This document shows positions 33,400-43,639 of a stretch of 64,000 nucleotides of DNA, piece by piece. The first letter of the stretch is position 1, and every line of letters starts with the position of its first letter. Origin of the DNA: Isoetes taiwanensis (taxonomy: Eukaryota > Streptophyta > Lycopodiopsida > Isoetales > Isoetaceae); NCBI GenBank assembly GCA_021234155.1, contig JAJEKV010000021.1:10965523-11029522 (forward strand). Direction: 5' to 3'. The notes under the pieces were generated by a model, which was not told the DNA's origin, searched no databases, and was given only the letters and a program-made list of their open reading frames with translations. The translations under genes were made by a program, and so were the position numbers.

Positions 33400-34242
33400 C
33401 GAATTCTTATGTTATGTGGAACGGAAACAAGGAGAGCATTCTTGTGTTGGAATGGGCGCTGGCTACTTCCATTGTCAATGAATCGAGTTATCTCGTCGTA
33501 CGATACGTATGGATATTGTTGAGCTCCATTAATCCATAAAATCATATGATCATGTGGACTTCCCCTATGCTAAAATTGTGTAACACATACAAAATCCACA
33601 ACACCATCAGGCAAAATTGATTCCTCGCGGAGAATCAACTTCAGTCCGGCTATCCTATTTGCATAGTACCTCATACAAGTTACAGGATCAACTCTAACAA
33701 GTTCAAAATAGCAGTTTTTTCTCTGTCCATTGCCGTTCATTTGCATTTTCTACTAAGTCAGAATTGAAGAACTTCAGCACAGCTACTAGGTCAGACCAAT
33801 TCGATTCAGCCATACTAAATGTCGCAAATATAGTAGGAGGACCTATTTCCCATATCATTGTCATTGCATCTTGCTTCACAGTGTCTAATTTTTGAGGCGA
33901 CGAACGGAACGACTTCAAACTAGTGTACCTTATATTTGCCTTGCAAACTTCTCCCAGCTTCACGGGATCCAAAGCATTTGTTGCTATTAGGTTGAAATCA
34001 TTTCCTTTACCACGGCGTATGCGAAAGTTATCCGAACCACTGACAAATCGGCAGCACTTCGGCCCTTTCTCGCCATGCTCGTTAGTTTTGTTAGGGCATA
34101 GTCTATGAAGGAATAGAGCTTTCACCACAAAAACCACACATGAAAAATCTACAGCATCAGAGCTGGATACAAACTTCCTGATGCTCGTCTCTCTTTTTTT
34201 GATAAGGAAGCAAATGTTCCAATGGTGAACATTTCTCGTCAT
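33400..34242 (-). pseudogene. Helitron Rep N-terminal domain with HUH motif
   Basis: The long frame (34242 to 33703) ends with the Helitron_like_N signature: SLKSFRSSPQKLDTVKQDAM, then IWEIGPPTIFATFSMAESNW (GPPT.F.T.S). A shift near 33710 leads to VRVDPVTCMRYYANRI, then HRGSPHDHMILWINGA, which is the HUH box (RGSPH.H.L.W) of the rolling-circle nuclease. The codon just before HRGSPH is TAG where the family has Gln or Arg. The two catalytic Tyr and the helicase are not found downstream. In Helitrons this domain nicks and joins the transposon ends. Confidence 0.8.
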
Positions 34243-34712
34243 TAAAAGTTAGAAATAGTTTTTCTTCTTGCAGTTGATTGCAGCGCTTCCAACAAAACCA
34301 TTTCAAAAAACAAAGTGCATTCCACAACAATTGCTTATGGGTTTTATTATTTTAAAAATTTACGCTTTGAAACTAAAGACGAACTAAGAATGGTAGAGAG
34401 GAACTAAAGATGGCACGATACGTATGCTATTTCTTTAGTTATTACAACATGTATTTATTGTCCATTTTCCATTGTCTATTCTGGCAGTTTATCTATCCTT
34501 AGTCTTTTTTTTTCAGAAGGCCAACGGGCAACCCCTTGATGCGTTAGCATCTTGTTTATAGAGACACATCCTTAAACTTCGATCTATGTCAATATGCACA
34601 TTTGTTATCAAATGGAAAATTCATTTGGCTAAGAGATGATACTTATGGAGGTGAACATGCCACTTTTAATTCCGCATGTTCTAGACAATTCGAGGGTGAC
34701 ATATAGGTGCTA

Positions 34713-35352
34713 ACCCCCTATTTTTTTTTTTTTTTTTTTTTTTTTGAGAACTGTGTCATCAATATATTAAAAGAATGGTAATGTTACAAAGCAAGTGAGG
34801 AGGAAGGAGAACTGCCTCAAAGAGACAGCGATACCTCGACACTCCACAACAAACTCACAAAAAAACTACAACTCTATTGCTGTACAAACCGACCATCACC
34901 ATCTACGACACCCAAGAAGTCCCGCCAAATGGCAAACTTCCGCTCTACTAATCCCGGGAACACCAAAAAGCTTTGAAATAGCTTGTACCTGAGTCGAGGA
35001 ATCAGAGAGGCTGCAGGCTGCTGAATCCCCTGAAAGATCCACAACCGTCGCCGCTTCCAAATCAACCACACCAACCAAGCCACGCACAGATGCAAGGCTT
35101 GTTGCCACAAGAGCGGCCAAGCGCCAGGATACACATGAAGCAGCAACTGCTGGCTAGTCAATCTCACCTGAAACAGAGCCCTGACCCAATCCCAGGCAGC
35201 CTGCAAGTGAGGGCATAAAACCAGACAATGCTCCACAGTCTCACGATGAAGGCCACAACAAGGGCAAAGAGGGCTCACACCCAGCCTAAACTGACTCACA
35301 AGGACATTCATCCTGATACAGCGGTGCACCACCTGTCACAGAAGCACCCCCT
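34713..35352 (-). mobile_element. 5'-truncated L1-type LINE with poly(A)
   Basis: On the minus strand the element ends in a long poly(A) (T-run 34721-34745) preceded by an L1-like 3' end ATATATTGATGACACAG. Coding 35332 to 34874 reads LCPCCGLHRETVEHCLVLCP (zinc-binding RT end, CxxCx7HxxxxC), WLVWLIWKRRRLWIF and a long helical tail. A possible target duplication ACCCCCT(A/G)TTTT flanks it at 34713 and 35346. It is a 5'-truncated insertion that keeps 152 open codons, so it is fairly recent. Confidence 0.8.
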
Positions 35353-35359
35353 GTTTTCA

Positions 35360-36286
35360 CTCTCCTAAATAATCTTTTGCAAAAAGGTTGTCATACGAAT
35401 CCATGAGTTGGCATTTAAAAGCTTATTCTAGCTTGCATCAAAAACTCAAACTAACACCTTTAGATCTTCATCTCACCATAAACCTTAGTTGTCATAAAAC
35501 TCGGATGTTCGATATTGGCAACCTTAAGCTAAGAAGCTTTTTAGATATGTCCAAAATTAAAGCTTTCAAATAAGACTTGCTATCTACTAGGCAACAATAT
35601 TCTGCAGGATGATATTGAAGGGGCTGGATGTTATACCACAATAAATCTTTTGTAACTATAATCAACATAGTTATGTGTTTTTATTTGGTATTTGATGACT
35701 GTAGTACTATTTCTAAGGAAATGAATATCGAAACTTTTGCAATGCCAATGGCTACACTGCTATTTGTAATGCAAGAATGCAATGAATATCAAAATGTTGT
35801 AATATAGCACATATAAGCAACAACTACACACATAGATCTATATCGAATGTGTAGATTATATGACCACCTTGGTTAATACACACAACACTAATGGTCAGCA
35901 GCACACGTTCTACAATTGCTCTGGTTATTAATTTCATAACAACATTCCATTCTTTAATTTCCAATTAAAGCCACGTAATCTACAAAGAATGTATCCAAAG
36001 GCCATATATGCACATGCCCCTATGGTGGAAGTTATTAGTCTTACATAATATAGACATACACCTCATATAGACACGCTCCTGCTTATGTCCGGCATCAATT
36101 TTGCAAGGCTATTTTCATCTATTCAACATCCATTTAGAATGCTAATTGTAGAGAATAAACTATTGAAAGGCCAAAGATCTAAATTGAGAGAAAAAATGAT
36201 CCAAAAGCCAAGTAGCCATTCAATTTTCTCAACTTACGAGATTTTCACATCATCAAACATGTTTTCACATGGGTTTTCTTTTAGAA
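35360..36286. other. Unassigned AT-rich DNA
   Basis: No gene or repeat that I can support. Confidence 0.4.
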
Positions 36287-36614
36287 TAGAATAGAATAGA
36301 ATAGTTTTTTTTAACGTCCACGAAGACCAATAGGTCATGGGACCCATACAATGGGCTAGTACAATCATTACTACTAGGATTAAAAAACCCCTGCCTCGAA
36401 AGGTTTTCAAGGGAAAAACCTTTGCAGTAATGATGATACTAGACAAGCTTAGATAATGACTAATGAGGGCTCAGTAATTGCAGACGTTTATCTAGAACCT
36501 CAAGTATGTATAATGCCAAGTCATGCACAGATGGTGCGCTGAGAAGTTGTGGAAGCGTGGAATGGAATGCTAAGGTCGAAAAATGATTCCGGACTATCTC
36601 AAAAGCAGGGCAAC
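36287..36614 (-). mobile_element. 5'-truncated 3' end of the 8.7-14.3 kb LINE family
   Basis: Reverse complement of 13963-14280 with scattered changes. It starts (minus) at CCCTGCTTTTGAGATAGTCC and ends in TATTCTATTCTATTC, shown as TAGAATAGAATAGAATAG at 36282-36299. So the family ends in a TTCTA microsatellite rather than poly(A). No coding capacity left. Confidence 0.85.
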
Positions 36615-36793
36615 TCAGAGCAATTCATTCATATTTTGAATTAACGCCATTCAGACCGCAATCGCAAATAGTTTTGATGCCTTTGAATCAAATGTTATTG
36701 CTAATATACCTTTAACTTTTGTTAAGGTCTAGAAATAAATACTAACCACAACTTTCAATCTTTATTTCTTTTTAAGCTTATGCCTGACGAAAA

Positions 36794-36821
36794 GCCCAGC
36801 AACGCTAGGCACCTTTTCTAG
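36794..36821 (+). mobile_element. Degraded Helitron 3' terminus
   Basis: GCCCAGC AAC GCTAGGC, then ACCTTTT and CTAG. Same layout as the cleaner terminus at 63482-63509 (hairpin, 7 nt, CTAG), with two stem mismatches. The 5' end of this element was not located. Confidence 0.6.
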
Positions 36822-37152
36822 CAATTTAATGACTTAACATAATAGAGTACAATATGGTGTCATTTCTATATTTTGTCATCCGAGGGGAACTTCACATGTA
36901 CATTAGTTTTGTCCTCTTGGCCTACTTTGTCTGCCATTGAGATTCTGTCAAATTGTGTTGTCGTTACATTGACCTACTTTTGAAGAGTCAGACGCTACTT
37001 CTTTATAAGCTTGAAGGCGACTTCTTGCAGTACTCCATTGTGCCCTTTGGGGTCTCAATTCCTTAGTTAATCATATGCTTAATGAAATTTCTAACGACAT
37101 GTGGAAAGCCTTGCTATTTTCCTCTTTGTGTGGAAACCCTTCCAATTTTCCA

Positions 37153-37154
<2 letters not shown>

Positions 37155-37186
<32 letters not shown>

Positions 37187-38407
37187 AAGGAAAGATAAAT
37201 TTATATTCAGATAGGAAGAATTACATTAGAAAGATCCCGCAAGGATCAAATAACCTTGAAGTACAGAGGATCCCTTATGGATCAAATATAATACTTGAAG
37301 CTTGGTACTCATAAGTTTTTCTCAACCTCTTCTTCCAACTAACTAGTACTACAGGATCAGAATCAACATCTTCCCAGCTAGAAGAATACTACATGAGACA
37401 AATATAAATTTTCCTCAAGCTACAGATATACCTTGAATGCTCCATGAACCACCTCTTGCAAGAGTAGAGATGAACAGAAAAAGGCATGAAGAAATCATGA
37501 GCAATCTCCCGCATTGCTCAAAGAAGCTAACACAGCTCCAAATAACCCATTCTGCAGATTAATCAACACTGAATGTACCAGGAAAGATGCTGCATTGTCA
37601 GGATATATGCAGTCGACCTAGAATGAATGTAGCCATCAGATATGCTGCATTGTCGGGATATGAAGCAGTTAGCCTGTACTAGACCCAAAAGCCCAGCTAC
37701 CAGACTCCTCCCTAAAGTCCGGCTCAAGATATATAAGCTTCATCCTGCTCAGAAATTCCCTAGCTCGGCATCTCAAAAAGTCCAATAAAATATTAGAAGC
37801 CTCATCCCGCATAGAAGATCCCTAGCTCGGCAATCTGACCCAGTTCTTATCTCATCAAAAAATCTGAAGAATCAGGCTAATCTATCCTTCTCCTTTTTCA
37901 AGAATCAACTTACACCTTTCCGCTAGTAGGAAAGAGCAAGAGGAAGGGAAAGGCTTCTAGCATAACAAACCTGGAGTAAGAATCAAAACTGCTAATAAAC
38001 TGGGAATTTGAAGCATCTTCTCTCAGATCCCTGCATCTTTTTTACTCTACCTTATAAGCAATCTGCGCCATTTCGGTGTGCATCCATAAAGAAAATAGAG
38101 GAAAAACTAATTGAATCACTGCTTGATTTATGGAAAATCACGGTGCTTACCACCAGGAACCGTAAGCATCAGAGTAAAGATCCACGTTAGTGGATTATCA
38201 GAGAGGGCTGGAGAGGCCGCCATGAAGAAGCTCCAAGAAATCAGAAAAAAGCAGCCACATGGAAGCAGAATCTGAAGACACTAGATAACCAAAACCCTTG
38301 CGCTAGCAGCAGATCCTGAATTTGAGAAAGATGTAAACCACCGCAGTGCCGAAAGCAAGGATTAGGGAAAATCTTGCGTGGAAAATTGGAAGGGTTTCCC
38401 TGCCATT
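37155..38407 (-). mobile_element. Noncoding poly(A) retroposon, probably an L1 3' end
   Basis: A 33-nt T-run (37155-37187) followed by GAAGGAAAGATAAATTTATA is, on the minus strand, an untranslated LINE 3' end with poly(A). Sequence up to about 38400 has internal repeats (GCTGCATTGTCRGGATAT twice, CCCTAGCTCGGCA twice) and no coding frame. Possible short target repeats AATTTTCCATC (37142) and AATTTTTCCATTC (38408) support the limits weakly. Confidence 0.5.
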
Positions 38408-38539
38408 GAAAAATAGAAAATTTTTCCATTCAAATTTTAAATACTAGTGTGACCTGCATACGTGATGGACCTTAATGGAAGGCGTCCATACCGATAAGCA
38501 TGATCCATAAAGGCTCAAGCGTGTAAATATTCTAAAAAT

Positions 38540-38725
38540 AAAATAGTATTGGAAATCCTTTCTATTTTTCCTGGAAACACTTCCCATCTAGTTTCCTTGG
38601 AAACCCATCCTAATTTTAAAAGTTAGAAACTCAGAAGGGTTTCCACGATAAATTGGATATTGAAAGCCTCCCTGAAAATCAGAAGGGTTTCCATGGAAAA
38701 TCGAAAGGGTTTCCACGGGAGAGCA
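38540..38725. repeat. GGGTTTCC-rich degenerate repeat
   Basis: At least six copies of GGGTTTCCA or its complement spaced by 20-40 bp, often joined by CATGGAAAATCGAAA. The same word also sits just outside the retroposon at 37129-37141 and 38390-38400 in opposite orientations. Confidence 0.6.
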
Positions 38726-39262
38726 ACCCCAATCGATAAAAACCAAGTTTGGGCATCCTTGCAACCAATTGGGTGGGAGTAGCATGTGAAGGAATTGTGC
38801 ATAGATCATGTGGAAACCGAGGGAAGTTTTTCTTCATAGCTATGGCCCTAGCAAAGCAGCATCTTTTGAGAGAATTGTAGAGAAAGAAGCCCTTCCAAAA
38901 CGACTTATGTGCTATGAGTTGCATTATCTTGGTCCTTGCCTTTGTTTGCCTCTTATCTAGGTTGAGTATAAAAATGCAAGGACAACAATGAGGTTTTTCT
39001 ACTTCTTAACTGCAGGTATGGGGTGTGATTGCATTGATTCTTATGCAGCCATTTTTACTTTGTGCCCTCACAATTCATATATTGATAACCAACCTATACA
39101 AGGAAGATGTATAGTTCATTTTTACGCGTGTAGATTACGCATGTAGACATCAATTAGAAATGGAGAAGGTAGAATTCGATGTCCAAGACTTGGATTATAG
39201 TAGATGCTGAGTGTGGTTCTTATATCCCTTTCTAATATTGAAGCTATTAAACCACAATTTCG

Positions 39263-39880
39263 TTATTTTAAAATTATTCCAGTGTTCATTTCCTTCCAAA
39301 TCTGGTCTGCTTTTTTGGAAAGCAGGCATTGTGGGGCTGATGTGAGGGAATCAAATATTTTGAGCTGATACCCAATGCTCTTCATCTTTATTCTTGGGTG
39401 ACATGATGGAAGATTTATGTTGTTCTCTGCATTCAAGCAACATTTGATGGGGTCATCATCCACCAGATATATCTGGTCTTCCTTAAATCCTTTTATTACC
39501 TCCAAGGCTTCATGTATGTTTTTTATGAAGATATATTTTGTGCCACGTTGTGGCCGACAAATAATCCACAATTCTCTTGATCTAGAATGACGTGAAAGTC
39601 AAAGTCCTTCAGCTCAGGAACAACTGATGCAATATCGAGTATGTTAGATCTGATCATGGAGGACCATATACCAATGCATGCTCTGTTCTTCAGATGGATT
39701 AACAATTTCTATACACCAGGTCTTGGATAAACCCATTTGGTATTTGTCTCTAGAAACCTTGTTGGAAAAGGAAGTGCAGTACGGTACTTTGCCTTGGAGA
39801 AGGTCTTCAGAAGAACTCCATTCAAGTCGAAGAGGATTATTTTTTTTGTTGTTCGATGTGGTTTCCTCTCTGCACATTAC
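39263..39880 (-). pseudogene. FCP1/NIF-type HAD phosphatase domain
   Basis: Minus-strand frame after GTGCAG reads KKIILFDLNGVLL, the HAD motif I (DxDGT-like, here DLNGV) of FCP1-type phosphatases, then WVYPRPGV, stop, KLLIHLKNRACIGIWSSMIR (VGIWSS, motif II), FHVILDQENC (WDQ..C) and after a shift near 39555 IYLVDDDPIKCCLNAENNIN (LVDD.P, motif III/IV). The domain removes phosphate from Ser/Thr, for example on the RNA polymerase II tail. One stop and one frameshift make this copy inactive. It lies directly downstream of the 39.95-42.5 kb coding region in the same orientation and could be its last exon. Confidence 0.8.
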
Positions 39881-40073
39881 ATAGTGGAGGTTAGCACTTG
39901 CAAGCAAAGTCGTGCGCAATACAAGATATATTTCGAAATATCAAAATGATTAGACTCGCGCTGCGTGCGAGCCAACCATCCGCAATAAATTTACATCAAT
40001 GAAAAATATAGTAACTCGTGTTGCCCATGAGATGACATACTCTTTTGTCTCCATTGAACTTACCTCTTCTATT

Positions 40074-42476
40074 TTTCTAGATGCCCTATCTTCTTCTTCA
40101 GCCCTGATAGGCGAAGAATGAGTGTCAATTTGTGCAGGAATAGGAGAAACAATCTGTTGAGCAGGTTCCTGTTTATTTACCTCAAGAGTGGCCTCTTCCT
40201 CCTGCAGTTCCCTTGCCAACTTTTCCTAAGTTTCTGCATCCATTACTTTCGGAGACCTTCGTGGTGGTCTTAAAGCCAGTTTCACTTTCTTCAAACATAG
40301 ACTCTTCATCAGAGGCAGTCTCTTCGGAACTACCATCCTTTGCCTCTGACTCACTAGATTCTTTCCCTCACTAGACGCACTAGATCCTTAGCCTTTTCTC
40401 TATCCTTCTTTTCTTTTTTACTAAGATAGGTTAGTTCATGCTTCTCCACATCGGGATAGAACAGTTCTGGGAACTCTTTTTGCCGCTCAGTGGCCACCCA
40501 ACTTTGGATCTTTCTTCTATTTTTAAAACTTCACGGCCCATCCTTCTGTTGACGAAATAATCACAGATTAAGCCTCTCTTGGATACAAATGTATTTATCA
40601 AATAGTAGGCCAAGTCAGTGTTGTCAGGTACGTTTAGTACGGTACGGGTATTATATGTACTTAAGTATTAATACCGTATGCATACCTCTCATTTGAAAAG
40701 TACTTTAAATACATTATTTTGAATTATAAAATACTTTATAAATACGTAAAGTACGTACTTTACATATAGTACATTTACTTCCTGTAATTTTTTAGAACTA
40801 TTATTTCTTGTATTGCAGTTGAAATAGTTGCAATAATAACTAGTATGAAGAACTTCAAGTTTTAAATAACGAATCACAATATGTTACTCTAGAAGATTAA
40901 GTATTTCTCAAAGTTTTCAATCCAAAATATGTCTATTTAAGAGTTATATATTCTAGTTTGCAATCTACACCCACAGACAAATAAATTTAAGTAATTGTTG
41001 TTCATTTGTTGCATCTGAAGCTAATCGCCGCTGACTTCTGTATTTCTTTCCTGGCATTACTGCAAGCTACTGAAGTATTAAGGAGAAGGTCTGCCTCCTG
41101 CCATGACAAAACAAGGAGAAAGGTGGGTCTGCATCTCCATCTCCATTCCGATTTGGCGGCTAGGGTAAGAAGAAAGAGGGGGAAAACACAGAGGTTTTGG
41201 GTTTTTATTTGCAAGAAGATTGGTTTTTTTGTTTTTTCAAAACTACAATTCCATATTTTCCCTAATGTCTAAAGTCTTCTAATGTGTTTTTTACTCCTAT
41301 TCTATAACATATAATAATGCATTTTTTCTAATGTATAATTTTATCAATTCTGTTAGTCTAATGTCATTTGGACGTCCCCCCCCCCCTTTTTTTTAAATGC
41401 GTATCATACGTACTATATGTATTAATACATTAAGTACGGTATTAATAAAACAAAAGCTCCATTTGACTTGTCAACTTATAGGTATAGTATATATAGTACT
41501 GTGAGGAAGGTACGGGACGTTTGTAATGTAAAATACAGGTACGTAAACAACACTGCGCCAAGTTCCCGTTAACTCTGAAGTTGTTGATTGCACCTCCCCT
41601 CATGCCAACCTACGTATATTCCAGTTCCTTTTGGCAATCCTCCTCGAGCATGTGGGCTGTAAGTTCATCGATCCATTGGTAATTGTCCAATCTTTCTTTG
41701 TCTGTGAAATGGAGTATAGGTTCAGGAATCTTTTGGGAGCCACACGTGTGTGCTTCATATATCGCATATGCTACTTTATTTATGATCACATAAGTGATCA
41801 TTGTTATGCCATGACTGATATAACTGTTCTTGGTAGGCATCCCATCTACAAGCACTCCATGTCTTACACTCAATATCTAAGATACCCTGCTCAGAGAGGT
41901 TTGTTATTCCAGACATCTCGAAGAGTTCCTTCGAGATGGCCTCCCTCATGAACCAGAGATCTTTCGTGGACTTGCAAGTCGTGGAAAGGATGGTACATCC
42001 TTTATTTTGAAAACCTTCTTCACAAAGACATATCCTTCCAAGAGTGACTGGAGCACCTTGAGTATTTCTTCCTCTCTCAAACCATGTGCCCTTCCGAGTT
42101 CTGCGACATTAAAATCCCCAAGGGATCGTCCCTTCTCAGCCTTGCCTGATTTTCCTACAAGCTCACCTGTTGCCCATTTGTTCCACACCTCATTCCATTT
42201 GTCCCACACATGATCAAGACTGAATACAATGTGGTATGAATCAGAGGGTCCTTCCTTAGACTTCTTCTTCTTGGTGCTACCTTCTCCTTCTTCTTCCTCT
42301 TCCTTATGGACATCCTTCTTTTTTCTGTTGTATGATGACCTTGCTGATCATCTTTATCATGTCTTCATACTTAGTACCCTTCTTCTCCCCCTGCTTCTTT
42401 CTTGTTGACACTGGACGGTCAAGCTCAATCCATTGATTTCTAACTTGCATCAATTGCATGGGATAAGGCCTGACAC
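40074..42476 (-). pseudogene. 3' part of an unidentified intron-containing gene, methyltransferase-like segment
   Basis: Starts after acceptor TTGTGTCAG (42477-42485) and ends at donor GAG/GTAAGT (40073). Stretches in order: Lys/Glu-rich linker with KKKKSKEGPSDSYHIVFSLD, HVWDKWNEVWNKWATGE, LGDFNVAELGRAHGLREEEI, KNSYISHGITMITYVIINKV, then, after removal of the hAT element 40616-41555, AYYLINTFVSKRGLICDYF, MGREVLKIEE, WVATERQKEFPELFYPDVEK and an acidic/Lys tail. GLICDYF near a GREVLK helix resembles motif I of N4/N6 DNA methyltransferases (DxFxGxG), but the glycines are not there, so this is tentative. Several frameshifts. Confidence 0.5.
40608..41563. mobile_element. 940-bp nonautonomous hAT transposon
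   Basis: Element 40616-41555 starts CAGTGTTGTCAGGTACGT and ends ACGTAAACAACACTG, so the outer 9 bp CAGTGTTGT are a perfect inverted repeat. Flanking 8-bp duplications GGCCAAGT (40608-40615) and CGCCAAGT (41556-41563) differ by one base. Removing it and one duplication restores the surrounding minus-strand reading (FRVNGNLA into AYYLINTF). 8-bp TSD and CAGTG ends are hAT hallmarks. No transposase inside; it holds GTACGGTACG-type subterminal repeats and a C11T8 tract. Confidence 0.92.
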
Positions 42477-42529
42477 AAGAGAATAAAATAACAAGTTAGA
42501 ATACATGAGTTGTGCATGTCATGCTTAAC

Positions 42530-42690
42530 GAGAGATTTTATGTATGCTTTGACTGCTACCTCGCGCGTAGCATGAATACAGTAAAGCATTATGACAGGAT
42601 TTAGACTAAAGCACTACGACTGTATTCACGCTACGCGGGAGGTTGCAGTACTGGGTATGCACAGAGTTTCGGGGTTAGCATACATGCAGG
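42530..42690. repeat. Palindromic CGCG-rich element, copy 1
   Basis: Arms GACTGCTACCTCGCGCGTAG..GAATACAGT and ACTGTATTCACGCTACGCGG..GGTTGCAGTA face each other around 42600. It lies in the intron just upstream of the exon that starts at 42476. A relative lies at 51690-51800. Confidence 0.7.
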
Positions 42691-42719
42691 GTAGACATGC
42701 AATGTTTTTTTACACATAC

Positions 42720-42722
<3 letters not shown>

Positions 42723-42787
<65 letters not shown>
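42723..42787. repeat. (TA)n microsatellite
   Basis: About 32 uninterrupted TA units at the left edge of the repeat 42785-43260. Confidence 0.98.
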
Positions 42788-42789
<2 letters not shown>

Positions 42790-43260
42790 AGTGTTTGTAA
42801 TATGACGGACTGCATAAAACCGACCCTCCAAGACACGTCCCGTATGAAAGATTCTCCTAGTATCTGAAGATTAGCCTAATGTTTCTTTAGATTCTGCAAT
42901 ATTTTATGGAGATTCTCCTAGATTCTCTCAGATTCTACGAAGATCCCCTAGATTCTCAAAGATTCGATCAAGATTCTTCTCGATTCTCAAGTATTTCCCT
43001 AGATTTTTCTAAGATTCTCTTCAGATTCCCCTAGGTTTTGAAAGATTATCCCAAGCTTCCTCTAGATTTTTCAAGATTCCATGTAGATTCTCTTAGATTT
43101 TTCAAGATTCTATAAAGATTCTCCTAGAATCCTAAGATTCTCTTTAGATTCCTTTAGATTCTCTAAAATCCTATGAAGATTCCTTAATGATTTGTGAAGT
43201 TGCAATTGAAGACCTCATCTGTTATGAGTTTTTGTGATGCCTGTTTGAACTTCTATATAT
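42785..43260 (+). repeat. Dispersed repeat with AGATTCTCCT minisatellite, copy 1
   Basis: ACAAGTGTTTGTAATATGAC.. leads into a degenerate array of about 17-bp units around AGATTCTCCTAGATTCT (some 20 copies to 43190). Homologous in the same order to 46376-46830. It is probably part of one transposon family together with 46060-46375. Confidence 0.8.
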
Positions 43261-43440
43261 ATAGTTCTTTGTGTTTTCTCCTTTAAAATAGCCTTCGTAG
43301 GAAGCTTCAATTCAGTCTAACAAATAATGGTAAAAGCCGGATATTACTTTTAAAACTATTAATGAAATACAATCGCGATTTTTGTTATGCAAGTAGAGGT
43401 TTCAAGCACTTTATGCTTTGTGGTCACCAAATAGAGATGC

Positions 43441-43560
43441 AGGTCCTCGTGCTAGAGATTGGGTTTGCAAGATATGACATGCAAGATTGTTCCTTCGCCA
43501 AGGTCCTCGTGCTAGAGATTGGGTTTGCAAGATATGACATGCAAGATTGTTCCTTCGCCA
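43441..43560 (+). repeat. Perfect 60-bp tandem duplication
   Basis: AGGTCCTCGTGCTAGAGATT..CCTTCGCCA occurs twice without mismatch (43441-43500, 43501-43560). It keeps an open + frame of 89 codons (43362-43631) with VLVLEIGFARYDMQDCSFAK doubled. The frame has no other sign of being a gene. Confidence 0.95.
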
Positions 43561-43639
43561 ATATCTTTACTGCAGATGGTCCAATCTCCTTTGTAAACTA
43601 TTGTGCAATAGATAGGATTAGTAAAAGCTAAGATATTTT

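Noticed and set aside
28441-34540. GGGTTGCCCGT and ACGGGCAACCCC as ends of a 6-kb element
   Set aside because: Match is only about 11 bp, with no target duplication and unrelated flanks.
37129-38400. Inverted repeat GGAAACCCTTCCAATTTTCC as transposon termini
   Set aside because: The word also occurs several times at 38540-38725, so it is local repeat background, and the poly(T) shows retroposition instead.
42591-42831. Open frames with long Tyr-Ile runs on both strands
   Set aside because: They are translations of the (TA)n microsatellite.
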